Positions 7,760 through 16,674 are shown, numbered from the stretch's first letter. The stretch is DNA of 64,000 bases from Chitinophagaceae bacterium (GCA_004173235.1 SEAC01000017.1:1-64000), one strand, 5' to 3'. The notes: a model not told the origin generated them from the sequence alone. Translations and numbers: made by a program.

Positions 7760-8313
7760 TGCAGGAAGAGTTGCTCCGGATCTTTCACCAGCACCCGGGT
7801 GCCGCCGTGCTCATCAGCCTTGCCGTGAGCGTGCTCGTGGCGCTGCTCGGGCTGGTGCCCAGCGTGTTCGTAACTGCCGCCAACCTCCTGTTCTTCGGAT
7901 TCTGGGGCGGCTTCGCCCTTTCGCTTGCGGGCGAGGCGCTGGGTGCCTTTATTTCGTTTGTGCTTTACCGCAAGGGCTTTCGCAAGCGCGTAACTCCGGG
8001 CCTTGGAAGGCATCCGCGCCTGCGCCAGCTTGTAGATGCCGAAGGGCGCACTGCCTTTGGCCTCATCTTCTCCATGCGTTTGCTCCCTTTTGTTCCGTCG
8101 GGGCTGGTCACCTTTGCCGCTGCGGTGGGAAGGGTGCGGCCGGCTACGTTCTTCTGGGCGAGCAGCCTGGGCAAGGTTCCGGCGCTACTGCTCGAGGCAT
8201 GGTCGGTATATGAAGTGACGCGTTTCGGCACCACGGGCAAGATCATTCTCACGGTGGCGGCTATCCTGTTTTTGATTTTCCTGCTGGGCCGCTTGCGCAA
8301 GCCTGCTAAATAG
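7759..8313 (+). CDS. VTT-domain (TVP38/DedA-like) membrane protein
   Basis: The 184-residue protein has about five hydrophobic segments and the VTT/SNARE-associated pattern: GLVPSVFVTAANLLFFGFWGG, GEALGAFISFVLYR, and the re-entrant stretch RLLPFVPSGLVTFAAAVGRV. The family acts in membrane lipid homeostasis or small-molecule transport. Its GTG start overlaps the paaI stop (TAGTG), so it is expressed with the paa genes; a role in pathway transport or membrane protection is only inference. Confidence 0.8.
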   Translation: MQEELLRIFHQHPGAAVLISLAVSVLVALLGLVPSVFVTAANLLFFGFWGGFALSLAGEALGAFISFVLYRKGFRKRVTPGLGRHPRLRQLVDAEGRTAFGLIFSMRLLPFVPSGLVTFAAAVGRVRPATFFWASSLGKVPALLLEAWSVYEVTRFGTTGKIILTVAAILFLIFLLGRLRKPAK

Positions 8314-8343
8314 CGTACCTTACTACTACCAAAAACTGACCTC

Positions 8344-9000
8344 ATGCTTGCCTACTCCATCAGCGTCTGGGCCCGCGGTCACAAGGCTGCCGCGCGCGTC
8401 CTCCTTATTGTCACTTTTGTTTTGCTCAATGCAACGGCCTGGGTGGCCGGCAACTGGCTCGCAGCGGAAGGCCACACCGACATCGGTATTCCTTTTTACC
8501 TGTCAACCATCGCAGGAACGCTCCTGCTCCTTTCGTACCCTGCCCGCCGCGCGCGCTTCCTTCAGCGCAAGATGTATGACGGCGCGCTTGCGGCCTGCAC
8601 CTTTACAATGGTGATGCTGCTCAGCGCAGCTCCGGAAGGCAGCTTGCCCATCGGTGGAAGCAGTGCACAGGCAGCATCGGTGCGTGCGTCGGCACAGGCG
8701 CCGCCCAAATACAAAAAGCTGATGCGCAAGTGGGCGCGGAAGCTGCGCGCACACTACCGCGACGGCAGCGATGGTCAGAGAGCCGGTCTCATTGTTCTTA
8801 CGGTGCTGGTAGGCATCCTGTTGATCGTGGGTGTGCTGGCGCTTGCGTGCAGCATAGCCTGCTCGGGTGCCGAAGTGGTGGCCATCATCGTGGGCGCGCT
8901 GGGTGTTGTGGGCGTGGTGTGGGGCGCCGTGGCCGTCATTCGCCGCATTGTGAAAGGGCCGCGTAAAAAAGCCGAGCCCGCCAACGTTCCCGCGGGCTAA
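8344..9000 (+). CDS. Hypothetical membrane protein in the paa cluster
   Basis: A 218-residue protein not recognised from its sequence. Three hydrophobic segments occupy residues 15-90. A polar central stretch rich in Lys and Arg (KYKKLMRKWARKLRAHYRDG) follows, then two closely spaced hydrophobic segments (GLIVLTVLVGILLIVGVLALAC and a Gly/Val-rich helix) and a basic tail. It lies in line between the VTT protein and paaY, with small gaps, so it is probably co-transcribed. Codon use matches its neighbours. Confidence 0.7.
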   Translation: MLAYSISVWARGHKAAARVLLIVTFVLLNATAWVAGNWLAAEGHTDIGIPFYLSTIAGTLLLLSYPARRARFLQRKMYDGALAACTFTMVMLLSAAPEGSLPIGGSSAQAASVRASAQAPPKYKKLMRKWARKLRAHYRDGSDGQRAGLIVLTVLVGILLIVGVLALACSIACSGAEVVAIIVGALGVVGVVWGAVAVIRRIVKGPRKKAEPANVPAG

Positions 9001-9009
9001 CTTGCTTCC

Positions 9010-9594
9010 ATGATCTACGAGTTCAACGGCATACGGCCGGTCGTTCATCCCAGTGCATTCATTCATCCACAGGCGGTGGTCACCGGCGAGGTCGTCATCG
9101 GGCGCGATGTTTACATTGGCCCGGGCGCTGCACTTCGCGGCGACTGGGGACGGATCGAGATCGAAGACGGCTGCAATGTGCAGGAAAACTGCACCGTGCA
9201 TATGTTTCCCGGCGTCACGGTGTTGCTGAAAGAAGGCGCGCATATTGGCCACGGCGCAGTGATCCACGGTGCCACGGTGGGGCGCAACTGCCTGGTGGGA
9301 ATGAACGCGGTGCTCATGGACGAGGTGGAGCTGGGCGACGAGTGCATCGTGGGCGCACTTTCGTTTATCCGGCAGGGTGAGCGTATCCCGCCCCGGTCGC
9401 TCGTGGCCGGCAATCCCGCACGGATCATCCGCGAGGTGAGCGACGAGCAGATCGCGTGGAAGACAGAAGGGACGCGGCTTTACCAGCAATTGCCCCGCTG
9501 GTGCCACAACACGCTGAAGCCCTGCGAACCCTACGAATCACCCGTGGAGCAAACGCCGCTTTTACGCAGCGATTACCGACCGTTCAAAAAATAA
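9010..9594 (+). CDS. paaY: PaaY, left-handed beta-helix (gamma carbonic anhydrase-like) thioesterase
   Basis: PaaY is a trimeric hexapeptide-repeat protein that removes inhibitory CoA thioesters formed in phenylacetate breakdown. The 194-residue protein shows hexapeptide repeats (VVIGRDVYIGPGAALRGDWG, GCNVQENCTVH) and metal-ligand histidines in HIGHGAVIHGATVG. The C-terminal extension (WCHNTLKPCEPYESP) is typical of PaaY. It begins 9 nt after the preceding gene and closes the cluster. Confidence 0.9.
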   Translation: MIYEFNGIRPVVHPSAFIHPQAVVTGEVVIGRDVYIGPGAALRGDWGRIEIEDGCNVQENCTVHMFPGVTVLLKEGAHIGHGAVIHGATVGRNCLVGMNAVLMDEVELGDECIVGALSFIRQGERIPPRSLVAGNPARIIREVSDEQIAWKTEGTRLYQQLPRWCHNTLKPCEPYESPVEQTPLLRSDYRPFKK

Positions 9595-9635
9595 TGAGAA
9601 ATAGGTAGGCCGGGAGGGGAAAAATCTTTATAATT

Positions 9636-9643
9636 TAGACTTG
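9636..9643 (+). promoter_or_regulatory. Possible -7 box for the T9SS cargo gene
   Basis: TAGACTTG resembles TAnnTTTG with one mismatch and lies about 41 nt before the ATG, in an AT-rich gap after paaY. Confidence 0.35.
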
Positions 9644-9684
9644 TCGAAACACCGATACAAACTCATTACCTAAAACCGCTGACA

Positions 9685-10920
9685 ATGAACAAAAATTTAC
9701 GCTTGGGCGTTTTCGCTGCCCTCCTCGCCGGCAGCTTCCTTTCGGCCAACGCGCAATCCGAGCGCTTTGCCTACGCCATTACCGATGCCACGAAGGAAGG
9801 CTTCAACTGGAGCGTGCTCCGCAAGATCGACCTGACAACAGGTGAGTACAGCCCCGTGCTGTTTAACGGTGTGGACGCCACTGCGCCCGTGTATGATGCC
9901 GCTACTAAAAAGCAGCTGGCACTTACGCCCGACACCCGCTATGGCAATGCGCTGAACATTCCCTTCAGCACCGGCGTTGCTGCGGCTGCCTACGATCCCA
10001 CGCACGACCGCATCTACTTCACACCGATGTTCATCGACCAGCTGCGCTACATCGATCTGAAGACGAACAAGGTATACTACGTTGCCGACAAGGCTTTCAC
10101 CGGCCAGGGCAACATGCACAACCAGGAAGGCAAGTGCATCACCCGCATGGTGATCACTCCCGACGGTACCGGCTATGCCATCTCCAACGACGGCAACACC
10201 TTCATACAGTTCAGCACCGGCAAGAACACGCAGGTGACCGTGCTCGGCTCGCTCGTGGATGATCCCGCAAACGGATCGATCTCGGTACACAACCGCTGCT
10301 CCTCGTTTGGTGGCGACATGATCGCCGACAACGAAGGCAACCTGTATGTGATCTCCGCCCGCAACCACGTTTTCAAAGTAAACCCCGAGAACCGCGTGGC
10401 TACGCTCGTGGCCAGCATCCAGGGCCTGCCCGCCGCCTTTACTACCAATGGCGCCGTGGTGAATGCCGATGGCAACCTCGTAGTGTGCAGCGCCGTTGAC
10501 GGCAGCGGCTCTTACGTGGTGAACCCTAAAGACTGGAGCGCACAGATCCTGAAGAGCGGTTCTTTTCACAGCTCCGACCTCGCCAACAGCAACTACCTCG
10601 CTACCCGCAAAAATCCCTACACGATCGACCTGATCAACAGCGGCAAGGCGAACCTGAGCGACAAGATCCACGTGTATCCCAACCCCGTTACCAACAACGT
10701 GTTCACGATGCAGTTCACGAAAGTGCCTTCCGGCGACTATACGCTGCAGCTGACCGACGCGAACGGCAAGACGGTACAAACCCGCCGCATCTCCATTACG
10801 ATGGACAACCAGGTGCAGCAGGTGAACCTGAACCGCCTCAGCGGCAAGGGCTTCTACATGGTGCGCCTCGTAGACAACTCCGGCACCGGCGTTTACGAAC
10901 AGAAGATACTTGTACAGTAA
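9685..10920 (+). CDS. Secreted protein with T9SS type A sorting domain
   Basis: A 411-residue exported protein. Signal peptide at 1-23 (ending LSANAQ). The middle has beta-propeller-like repeats with motifs such as AAYDPTHDRIYFTPM, MVITPDGTGYAISNDG and MIADNEGNLYVISARN. The C-terminal ~85 residues, starting KIHVYPNPVTNN and ending GVYEQKILVQ, form the type A sorting domain recognised by the type IX secretion system. It is therefore expected on the cell surface or outside the cell. No enzymatic motif was recognised. A strong terminator follows. Confidence 0.85.
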   Translation: MNKNLRLGVFAALLAGSFLSANAQSERFAYAITDATKEGFNWSVLRKIDLTTGEYSPVLFNGVDATAPVYDAATKKQLALTPDTRYGNALNIPFSTGVAAAAYDPTHDRIYFTPMFIDQLRYIDLKTNKVYYVADKAFTGQGNMHNQEGKCITRMVITPDGTGYAISNDGNTFIQFSTGKNTQVTVLGSLVDDPANGSISVHNRCSSFGGDMIADNEGNLYVISARNHVFKVNPENRVATLVASIQGLPAAFTTNGAVVNADGNLVVCSAVDGSGSYVVNPKDWSAQILKSGSFHSSDLANSNYLATRKNPYTIDLINSGKANLSDKIHVYPNPVTNNVFTMQFTKVPSGDYTLQLTDANGKTVQTRRISITMDNQVQQVNLNRLSGKGFYMVRLVDNSGTGVYEQKILVQ

Positions 10921-10940
10921 GACTTTCGATAATCAAGTTG

Positions 10941-10969
10941 AAGGCCGCTCGCGAGAGCGGCCTTTTTTT
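10941..10969 (+). terminator. Intrinsic terminator
   Basis: Perfect 8-bp stem GGCCGCTC/GAGCGGCC with a GCGA loop, followed by seven T residues. It sits 20 nt after the T9SS cargo gene. Confidence 0.9.
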
Positions 10970-11045
10970 GTGCGCTCCCTATGACAGGTGCCACCCGGCG
11001 TTGTCTCTCCTGAATGCCATCCGTAACGGGGTGGCGCGATTTCGG

Positions 11046-11053
11046 TACTTTTG
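11046..11053 (+). promoter_or_regulatory. -7 box of obg
   Basis: TACTTTTG matches TAnnTTTG and lies 20 nt before the TTG start at 11074. Confidence 0.55.
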
Positions 11054-11073
11054 CCTGTTCAAACACCCAAAGA

Positions 11074-12066
11074 TTGGAGAAGAGCAACTTTGTAGACCAG
11101 ATCAGGATATTCGCACGCAGCGGCCACGGCGGCGCCGGCTATAAGCACTTTCGGCGCGATAAGCTGACATCGATGGGCGGGCCGGACGGCGGTGATGGCG
11201 GCCGCGGCGGCCACATCATCCTTCGCGGCAACAGCAACCTCTGGACGCTGCTGCACCTGCGCTACTACAAGAACGTGCTTGCCGATGACGGTGAGCGCGG
11301 CGGCGATAACAACCGCACCGGCCGCGATGGCGAAGACATCATCATCGAAGTGCCGCTGGGCACCATCGCCCGCGACGAAGAAACCGGCGAAACAGAAGTG
11401 GAGATACTCGAAGACGGGCAACAGGTGGTGTGGCTCCCGGGCGGCAAGGGCGGGCTGGGCAACTTCCAGTTCAAGAGCCCTACCAACCAGGCACCGGAGC
11501 ACGCGCAACCCGGCCTCCCCGGCATCGAAGGATGGAAGGTGCTCGAGCTGAAAGTGCTGGCGGATGTAGGTCTCGTAGGTTTTCCGAACGCAGGCAAAAG
11601 CACGCTTCTTTCGGTGATCACCGCGGCAAAGCCCAAGATCGCCGACTATGCCTTCACCACGCTCACGCCCAACCTGGGAATGGTGGAATACCGGGACGGC
11701 AAAAGCTTTTGCATTGCCGACCTGCCGGGAATCATCGAAGGAGCTGCCGAAGGAAAAGGCCTCGGGCATCGCTTTCTTCGCCACATCGAGCGCAACTCCA
11801 TCCTGCTCTTCCTCATTCCTGCCGATAGCAAAGACCACGGCCAGGAGTTCCAGGTGTTGAAGAACGAGCTGGAAGAATACAATCCCGAACTGCTCCACAA
11901 GCGCTTCATCATTGCCGTGAGCAAAAGCGATATGCTCGATGAGGAGCTGAAGGCCGCCATCGCCGCCGAGTTGCCGAAAGATGTGCCGCACCTGTTCTTT
12001 TCATCCGTAGCGCAGCAAAACCTGCAGCAGTTGAAAGATTTGTTATGGAAGGAATTGAATGGATAA
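11074..12066 (+). CDS. obg: GTPase Obg (ribosome assembly)
   Basis: Obg is an essential GTPase that binds the 50S subunit and couples ribosome maturation to the nucleotide pool. The 330-residue protein has the glycine-rich Obg fold ([29 protein letters not shown]) followed by the G domain with G1 GFPNAGKS (169-176), [16 protein letters not shown] and SKSDML. The proposed start is TTG 11074 ([10 protein letters not shown]), because homologues begin just before NFVD and the -7 box lies 20 nt upstream. A longer in-frame ATG at 11014 lies upstream of that box. There is no C-terminal OCT domain, as is usual in Bacteroidota. Confidence 0.93.
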   Translation: MEKSNFVDQIRIFARSGHGGAGYKHFRRDKLTSMGGPDGGDGGRGGHIILRGNSNLWTLLHLRYYKNVLADDGERGGDNNRTGRDGEDIIIEVPLGTIARDEETGETEVEILEDGQQVVWLPGGKGGLGNFQFKSPTNQAPEHAQPGLPGIEGWKVLELKVLADVGLVGFPNAGKSTLLSVITAAKPKIADYAFTTLTPNLGMVEYRDGKSFCIADLPGIIEGAAEGKGLGHRFLRHIERNSILLFLIPADSKDHGQEFQVLKNELEEYNPELLHKRFIIAVSKSDMLDEELKAAIAAELPKDVPHLFFSSVAQQNLQQLKDLLWKELNG

Positions 12067-12096
12067 AAAAAACAGCGCTTTTGCGCTGTTTTTTTG
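12065..12096. terminator. Bidirectional terminator between obg and lipoprotein gene
   Basis: Stem AACAGCGC/GCGCTGTT with a TTTT loop (12071-12090), flanked by an A-run on the left and a T-run on the right. It can serve both convergent genes. Confidence 0.88.
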
Positions 12097-12108
12097 TGGC
12101 TCAAAGAT

Positions 12109-12663
12109 TTACAAACCAGAACTGGAATGAGCGATGGCATAGGTGAGACCACCTACCAAGAGCAAGCTCCCTACTACCAGACCAGCTTTTGATTTCTTCT
12201 TTGCTAGTACCGGCGCTTCGGTAGAAATGGGCGCCTTGGCAGATGTGTGGAACAGATAGTTCGAAGGCAGGAAGTACATTGTATCCTTCCGCTCAAACTG
12301 GCGGATGTTGCGGTAAGAGGCAGGGTATCCAGTAACCGTGATCGTGATTTTGCTCGAACCAACGCTTGAAGTAGAACTGGAGGAGAAGTACGGCTGAACG
12401 ATCAAGTCACAACTGTTTTCTTTGATGAAATCAGCCATAGCATTTTCCTTCGCCTGGCTCAAGGTAACATCCTCGTACACTTTTGTAAGAGTCACTTTGA
12501 CTTTGGCTACGTCTAGGTCGGCCACCAGCGGCTTTTGAATGATGCCTTGTTTCGTGATGAACAGGTAATCATAGTCGGCGGTGCGCGATTTCTGAACTGA
12601 CTTGCAGGAGGTTAAAGACAAGAAGAAGGGAATGGCGAGCAGCGGTAGCAGCTTTGTTTTCAT
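12109..12663 (-). CDS. Hypothetical lipoprotein
   Basis: A 184-residue protein with a lipoprotein signal peptide (lipobox LTSC at about residues 17-20), so it should be anchored to a membrane in the periplasm or outer membrane. The middle region (DLDVAKVKVTLTKVYEDVTLSQAKENAMADFIKENSCDLIVQPYF) is predicted mixed alpha/beta. A single hydrophobic helix (AGLVVGSLLLVGGLTYAIA) lies near the C-terminus. The base composition is more AT-rich than in the neighbouring genes, which may point to transfer. No function was recognised. Confidence 0.75.
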   Translation of the reverse strand: MKTKLLPLLAIPFFLSLTSCKSVQKSRTADYDYLFITKQGIIQKPLVADLDVAKVKVTLTKVYEDVTLSQAKENAMADFIKENSCDLIVQPYFSSSSTSSVGSSKITITVTGYPASYRNIRQFERKDTMYFLPSNYLFHTSAKAPISTEAPVLAKKKSKAGLVVGSLLLVGGLTYAIAHSSSGL

Positions 12664-12722
12664 TTTGTGTATTTTGGTTTAGAAAGCGCCAAAATACCTA
12701 CAACCGCTGAGCTGGCAAAAAA

Positions 12723-12926
12723 TTATGAGGGTCGTCTAAGGTTAGGATTGCCCGCGGTGCCGCGCTTTTCGGCCATCTTTTCGAAAATGTCCTGCAGGTT
12801 GGCGCGTAGGGTATCGAGCTCGCTGCTGTCGCGACGCTGCTGCACTGCCCGGCGGAACTCCTCATTTTTCTTGAGGTACAGGTCGTAGAGCGTGAAGAAT
12901 TCCAATCGTTGAAGGCGGCTGTTCAT
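12723..12926 (-). CDS. Small hypothetical protein (67 aa)
   Basis: Starts MNSRLQRLEFFTLYDLYLKK and ends GTAGNPNLRRPS. It is highly charged and predicted helical, with EEFRRAVQQRRDSSELDTLRANLQDIFEKMAEK as a likely amphipathic or coiled helix. A longer in-frame start at 13016 would add a segment resembling a repeat (PLPKGKGI), so ATG 12926 is preferred. No homologue is recognised. Confidence 0.5.
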   Translation of the reverse strand: MNSRLQRLEFFTLYDLYLKKNEEFRRAVQQRRDSSELDTLRANLQDIFEKMAEKRGTAGNPNLRRPS

Positions 12927-13291
12927 GGGGGGACGTATTCCCTTCCCTTTGGGCAAAGGCTGTACCCTTATTGCCTGGTCTGCGGCCTTTAACAACTGCC
13001 ACCAGTGAGTGGGCACAAGCGGCCGGTGAGCGGCTGATTTGCGTCGATGCTTCCGGAAGAGCCTTTAACAACCAGTTTTTAATGGCTCGCAGCTCCACTG
13101 AAAAGTGCGGAAATCGTGCCTCAAACTTGCATGTTCCATCTATGCAACTGGCAGATTATCAAGACATCTCACAAGCTTTCAAAGTTGAGACACCTTCATA
13201 TCCTCGGGTTTCCTCTAAGAACATTCTAATAGTATTTATGTAGTTCAGCTTGCCGGTTTGCACTCGGTGTGCTATTTTTACATCCCCCCAT
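12927..13291. other. 365-bp gap without a supported gene
   Basis: Lower in GC than the flanks. Short open frames exist on both strands (90 codons plus, 78 codons minus), but neither shows family motifs or a good -7 box. The right edge holds the promoter of the small membrane protein at 13292. Confidence 0.5.
13273..13280 (+). promoter_or_regulatory. Possible -7 box of small membrane protein gene
   Basis: TATTTTTA, one mismatch to TAnnTTTG, ends 11 nt before the ATG at 13292. Confidence 0.35.
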
Positions 13292-13438
13292 ATGAGCACA
13301 AAACAACTGCAAAGCTTTCTCGACAATCACACGGCCTTCCGCGACCGCGGACCCTCGTTTCGCGTTTTCGCTTCCGTCCTTTTCCTGTTCCACCTGCTCG
13401 CCATCGTATTCATCTGGGTGAGCCAGCTTCTGAACTAA
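13292..13438 (+). CDS. Small single-span membrane protein (48 aa)
   Basis: Reads MSTKQLQSFLDNHTAFRDRG at the N-terminus, followed by one transmembrane helix (FRVFASVLFLFHLLAIVFIWV). The -7-like box 11 nt upstream supports the ATG at 13292 over the upstream in-frame ATG at 13250. The polar N-terminus followed by a C-terminal anchor is a plausible real product. Function unknown. It lies upstream of the S46 peptidase gene, which has its own promoter. Confidence 0.55.
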   Translation: MSTKQLQSFLDNHTAFRDRGPSFRVFASVLFLFHLLAIVFIWVSQLLN

Positions 13439-13495
13439 AGAAGTCTTCTTCGCAATCCCTGCAGTCTTTCGAAGCAACTTTTAAGTAGGTTTGCC

Positions 13496-13503
13496 AACCT
13501 TAA
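13496..13503 (+). promoter_or_regulatory. -7 box of S46 peptidase gene
   Basis: TAGGTTTG is a perfect TAnnTTTG match that ends 10 nt before the ATG at 13514. Confidence 0.65.
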
Positions 13504-13513
13504 ACGTTTCTAT

Positions 13514-15688
13514 ATGAAGAGAACCTTATTGGCCTTCTTCTTCCTCGCCGCGGCTTGTTTCAAAGCCTCTGCCGATGAAGGAATGTGGCTGCCTATGCTG
13601 CTTGGACAGCAGGTGTACAACGACATGGTGAAGAAAGGTCTGAAACTTTCAAAAGACCAGCTCTACAACATAAACAAAGCATCGCTCAAAGACGCCATCG
13701 TGATTTTCGGCAATGGCTGCACGGGTGAGATCGTTTCCAGCCAGGGACTGATCTTCACCAACCACCACTGCGGCTACGGCGTTATCGCCGGCGCTTCCAC
13801 TATGGAGAAGAACTACCTCCGTGATGGCTTCTATGCAAAGAACATGGGCGAAGAGATACCCGGCGCATCGCAGGGGCTCACCGTGCAGTTCCTGCTGCGC
13901 GTGGAAGACCTCACTGCCCGCGTGCTCGATTCGCTCAAAGGCCTCAGCGGCCAGGAACGCCTCACGCGCCAGGCTGCCGTGATTGCCGCCATCAACAAGC
14001 AGATGAGCGACACGGCGACGTTTACCGAAACGCGCATCTCGCCCCTCTTCAAAAACAACCAGTTCCTCGCGTTCGTATACCAGCGTTATGCTGATGTGCG
14101 CCTCGTGGGCACGCCTCCCGAAGCACTGGGCAAGTATGGCGGCGACACAGACAACTGGGAGTGGCCCCGTCACACCGCCGACTATTCCATCTTCCGCGTG
14201 TATACGAGCAAAGACAACAAGCCCGCGCGCTACAGCACCGCCAACGTGCCGATGAAGCCGAAGTGGTACCTCCCCGTGTCGCTCAAGGGCATCAAGGAGA
14301 ACGACTTCACGATGATCTGGGGCTACCCCGGAAGCACCAACCGCTACGAGTCGGCACAAGGCATCAAGATCGCTACGGAGATCAACAACCCCACGTTGGT
14401 GAAGCTGCGCGACATGCGCCTGAAGTACATGTTCGAGGAGATGAAGAAGGATCCCGCAACGAAGCTGCAGCTCGCTTCCGACTACGCCGGCATCGCCAAC
14501 TACTGGAAGTTTTATGACGGCGAAACAAAGCAGCTGCTGAAGTACGACGTTTACGGACAAAAGCAAAAAGCGGAAGCCGACTTTATGAAGTGGGCTGCCA
14601 ACAAGCCGGAATACAAGGACATTTTCACCAACCTCGATGCGAGCTATGCTGCATGGCGTCCGTACGCGCTGCACCGCGTTTACATCAACGAAGGCATCCT
14701 CGGATCGCCGCTGCTGGCCTTTGCCGCATCGCTTCAGAACCTCGAAAACACGATGGTGAAGCCCGGCACATCCACTGCCGACATCCAGAAGCTGGTGGCT
14801 GCCGCAGACCGTGCGCGCACTGCGTTCCTCGAAGCGCACAACAGCCCCTCCGACCGCAACATCGTGGCCTCGGTGCTGCAGATGTATTACAAGGAAGTTC
14901 CGAAAGACCAGCAGCCGCAAGGCCTGTTTGAAGCCGTGCGCAACCAGTATGGCAACCTCGACAAGCCCAACACCTGGGAGAAATACACGGCGGAAGTTTT
15001 CGACAACACGATGCTGCTCGACAACCAGAAGTGGGCTGCATTTAAGAACAACCCCGACGCGCAAACGCTGCAGACCGACCTGGCGTATAGCCTGGCCAAC
15101 GCTTTCCTGCGCAACTGGCAAGGCCGTTACCTGCCGCAATACCAGCAGTTTACCACGCGCAACAACGAGTGGAGCCGTCTCTACCTGAAAGGCATCATGG
15201 AGCAGAACCCCGCCAAGGCGAAGATGATGTACCCCGATGCAACGTTTACCATGCGTGTGAGCTACGGCAAGGTGGCGCCTTACGCACCCCGCGATGCCGT
15301 GAAATACGACTACGTGACCACCATGCGCGGCGTGCTCGAAAAATACAAGGCAGGCGATTACGAGTTCGACCTCCCGCAGAATGTGCTCGACAAGGCACGT
15401 GCGCAGGACTTCGGCCAGTATAAAGATGCACGCACCAACTCGCTGGTGACCTGCTTCATCACTACCGACGACATCACCGGCGGCAACTCGGGCTCGCCCG
15501 TGATCAATGCGAAAGGCGAGCTGATCGGCCTCGCGTTCGACGGCAACTACGAAGCCCTCAGCCACAAGCTGGCCTTCGACAAAAACCTGAACCGCACCAT
15601 TTGTGTAGACATCCGCTACGTGCTGTGGTGTGTAGACAAAGTAGGCGGTGCCACGAACATCATCAACGAGCTGTCGCTGCGTAAGTAA
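13514..15688 (+). CDS. S46 family dipeptidyl-peptidase, DPP7-like
   Basis: A periplasmic serine peptidase that removes dipeptides from the N-terminus of imported oligopeptides. The 724-residue protein has a signal peptide (1-20), the catalytic-His motif FTNHHCGYG (about residue 84) and the nucleophile motif TGGNSGSPV with Ser659. The stretch GLAFDGNYEAL has Gly where DPP11 enzymes carry the acidic-specific Arg, so preference for hydrophobic P1 residues (DPP7 type) is expected. Length is typical. It has its own -7 box and a strong terminator. Confidence 0.92.
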   Translation: MKRTLLAFFFLAAACFKASADEGMWLPMLLGQQVYNDMVKKGLKLSKDQLYNINKASLKDAIVIFGNGCTGEIVSSQGLIFTNHHCGYGVIAGASTMEKNYLRDGFYAKNMGEEIPGASQGLTVQFLLRVEDLTARVLDSLKGLSGQERLTRQAAVIAAINKQMSDTATFTETRISPLFKNNQFLAFVYQRYADVRLVGTPPEALGKYGGDTDNWEWPRHTADYSIFRVYTSKDNKPARYSTANVPMKPKWYLPVSLKGIKENDFTMIWGYPGSTNRYESAQGIKIATEINNPTLVKLRDMRLKYMFEEMKKDPATKLQLASDYAGIANYWKFYDGETKQLLKYDVYGQKQKAEADFMKWAANKPEYKDIFTNLDASYAAWRPYALHRVYINEGILGSPLLAFAASLQNLENTMVKPGTSTADIQKLVAAADRARTAFLEAHNSPSDRNIVASVLQMYYKEVPKDQQPQGLFEAVRNQYGNLDKPNTWEKYTAEVFDNTMLLDNQKWAAFKNNPDAQTLQTDLAYSLANAFLRNWQGRYLPQYQQFTTRNNEWSRLYLKGIMEQNPAKAKMMYPDATFTMRVSYGKVAPYAPRDAVKYDYVTTMRGVLEKYKAGDYEFDLPQNVLDKARAQDFGQYKDARTNSLVTCFITTDDITGGNSGSPVINAKGELIGLAFDGNYEALSHKLAFDKNLNRTICVDIRYVLWCVDKVGGATNIINELSLRK

Positions 15689-15715
15689 CGCAATTCGGGA
15701 TGACCGATATTTTAC

Positions 15716-15754
15716 CGAGGGGGCTGCCGCAGGCAGCCCCCTCGTTTTATTTTT
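15716..15754 (+). terminator. Intrinsic terminator of S46 peptidase gene
   Basis: Perfect 13-bp stem CGAGGGGGCTGCC with its complement, GCA loop, then a T-rich tail. Confidence 0.9.
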
Positions 15755-15762
15755 CCCAGCCC

Positions 15763-15815
15763 CCCCGTCATCTCGTTCGGAACGAACGGGATCTATGGCC
15801 GAAGGCCTGGGATGC
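15763..15815. repeat. S-type dispersed repeat fragment
   Basis: Contains GTCATCTCGTTCGGAACGAACGG with hairpin CGTTCG-gaa-CGAACG and a second hairpin GGCC-gaa-GGCC. It resembles the GTCAT..CGGGATCT segments around 57720-57850. Confidence 0.55.
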
Positions 15816-15919
15816 GCTAGCTACAATCCTTCAAAAAAGGACAGGGACATGGCTCCACATTGGGCACGCCGTAAGCGTCAGACGGCACCCGTGTATCTTC
15901 GCTTCTAAAGCCGATCAAC

Positions 15920-16225
15920 ATGCGCCCCCTCCGCCCCGAAGAAAAGGCCCTCATCGAAAAGCTGCTCTCGAAAGTATCAAACGGCAAATCCTACACGATA
16001 CCCGAAGAGGCGGGCTCGCTGGGTGAATATGGTCTGCAGCTTTCTTCAGAAGGCGAACATGCGGAAGACCTTGTGGAAGCGACCTTTATAGACGATGACC
16101 GTCGCGAAGTATTTCTCACGCTTACTTCGAACGACAGCGGCGCGTTGTTCGAGCTGGATATCTGGAAGTCTGATTTCAGCCCGCTGCAGCGTTATCCTGC
16201 TCCCGGCGACCTTCGTTTCGATTAG
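15920..16225 (+). CDS. Small conserved-type hypothetical protein (101 aa)
   Basis: A soluble 101-residue protein starting MRPLRPEEKALIEKLLSKV, with a strand-rich second half (EATFIDDDRREVFLTLTSNDSGALFELDIWKSDFSPL). No enzymatic motif is seen; it may belong to a small DUF family, but I cannot name one with confidence. A -7-like TATCTTCG lies at 15894-15901. Its stop codon overlaps the stop of the convergent yqgE gene by 4 bp. Confidence 0.7.
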   Translation: MRPLRPEEKALIEKLLSKVSNGKSYTIPEEAGSLGEYGLQLSSEGEHAEDLVEATFIDDDRREVFLTLTSNDSGALFELDIWKSDFSPLQRYPAPGDLRFD

Positions 16226-16671
16226 AAGATCGTGTTCCCGTTTGCTTCGGAAAGTTGCCATGCACCTGATGCTACTTCGGCTTCCAGGTCGCCGGCATCC
16301 CAGCCGCAATAGCCCACAAATAGTTTTACATCCGCTGTTGTAAGCGCACCGTTGTTGATGCCGCGCACCGCATCGCTGAAGCGGCCGCCCCACTGCAGTC
16401 CATCGCCCGCCGAAGCTCCATCGGCAATAAGATCGGGGCGCCGGTGCAAAAAGAATAGTTCCTCGTGGGCAACGGGCCCTCCGTTGTAAAGCGGCCACGA
16501 GGGGCTGTGCCTGAATTCGTGCAGCTCGTTCAACGCGCGTCCATAAGGCTTGTTCACAATCACGCCCACCGCGCCGCTTTCATCATAGGCCACAAGGTAT
16601 AGCAGCGCATCGTCGAAGATGCTGCCGTCGTGCTGCAGTGAGGTAAGCATGACGCCGGCTCGTAAGTTCAT
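16222..16671 (-). CDS. yqgE: YqgE/AlgH family protein
   Basis: A 149-residue member of the YqgE/AlgH (DUF179) family, of unknown biochemical role. Family features are GVMLTSLQHDGSIFDDALLYLVAYDESGAVGVIVNKPYGR at the N-terminus and LYNGGPVAHEELFFLH in the centre, then LFVGYCGWDAGDLEAEV. An in-frame ATG at 16722 would add 17 residues, but homologues begin at MNL.AG, and a -7 box ends 3 nt before ATG 16671, so the shorter start is preferred. The gene converges on its neighbour with a 4-bp overlap. Confidence 0.88.
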   Translation of the reverse strand: MNLRAGVMLTSLQHDGSIFDDALLYLVAYDESGAVGVIVNKPYGRALNELHEFRHSPSWPLYNGGPVAHEELFFLHRRPDLIADGASAGDGLQWGGRFSDAVRGINNGALTTADVKLFVGYCGWDAGDLEAEVASGAWQLSEANGNTIF

Positions 16672-16674
16672 ACC

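Noticed and set aside
12971-13243. A 90-codon plus-strand frame
   Set aside because: No motif, no promoter box and low-complexity residues; it was left as an unexplained gap.
13649-15565. A 638-codon open frame antisense to the S46 peptidase
   Set aside because: The plus strand encodes a complete DPP7-like enzyme with all catalytic motifs. The antisense product is a Val/His/Leu-rich shadow.
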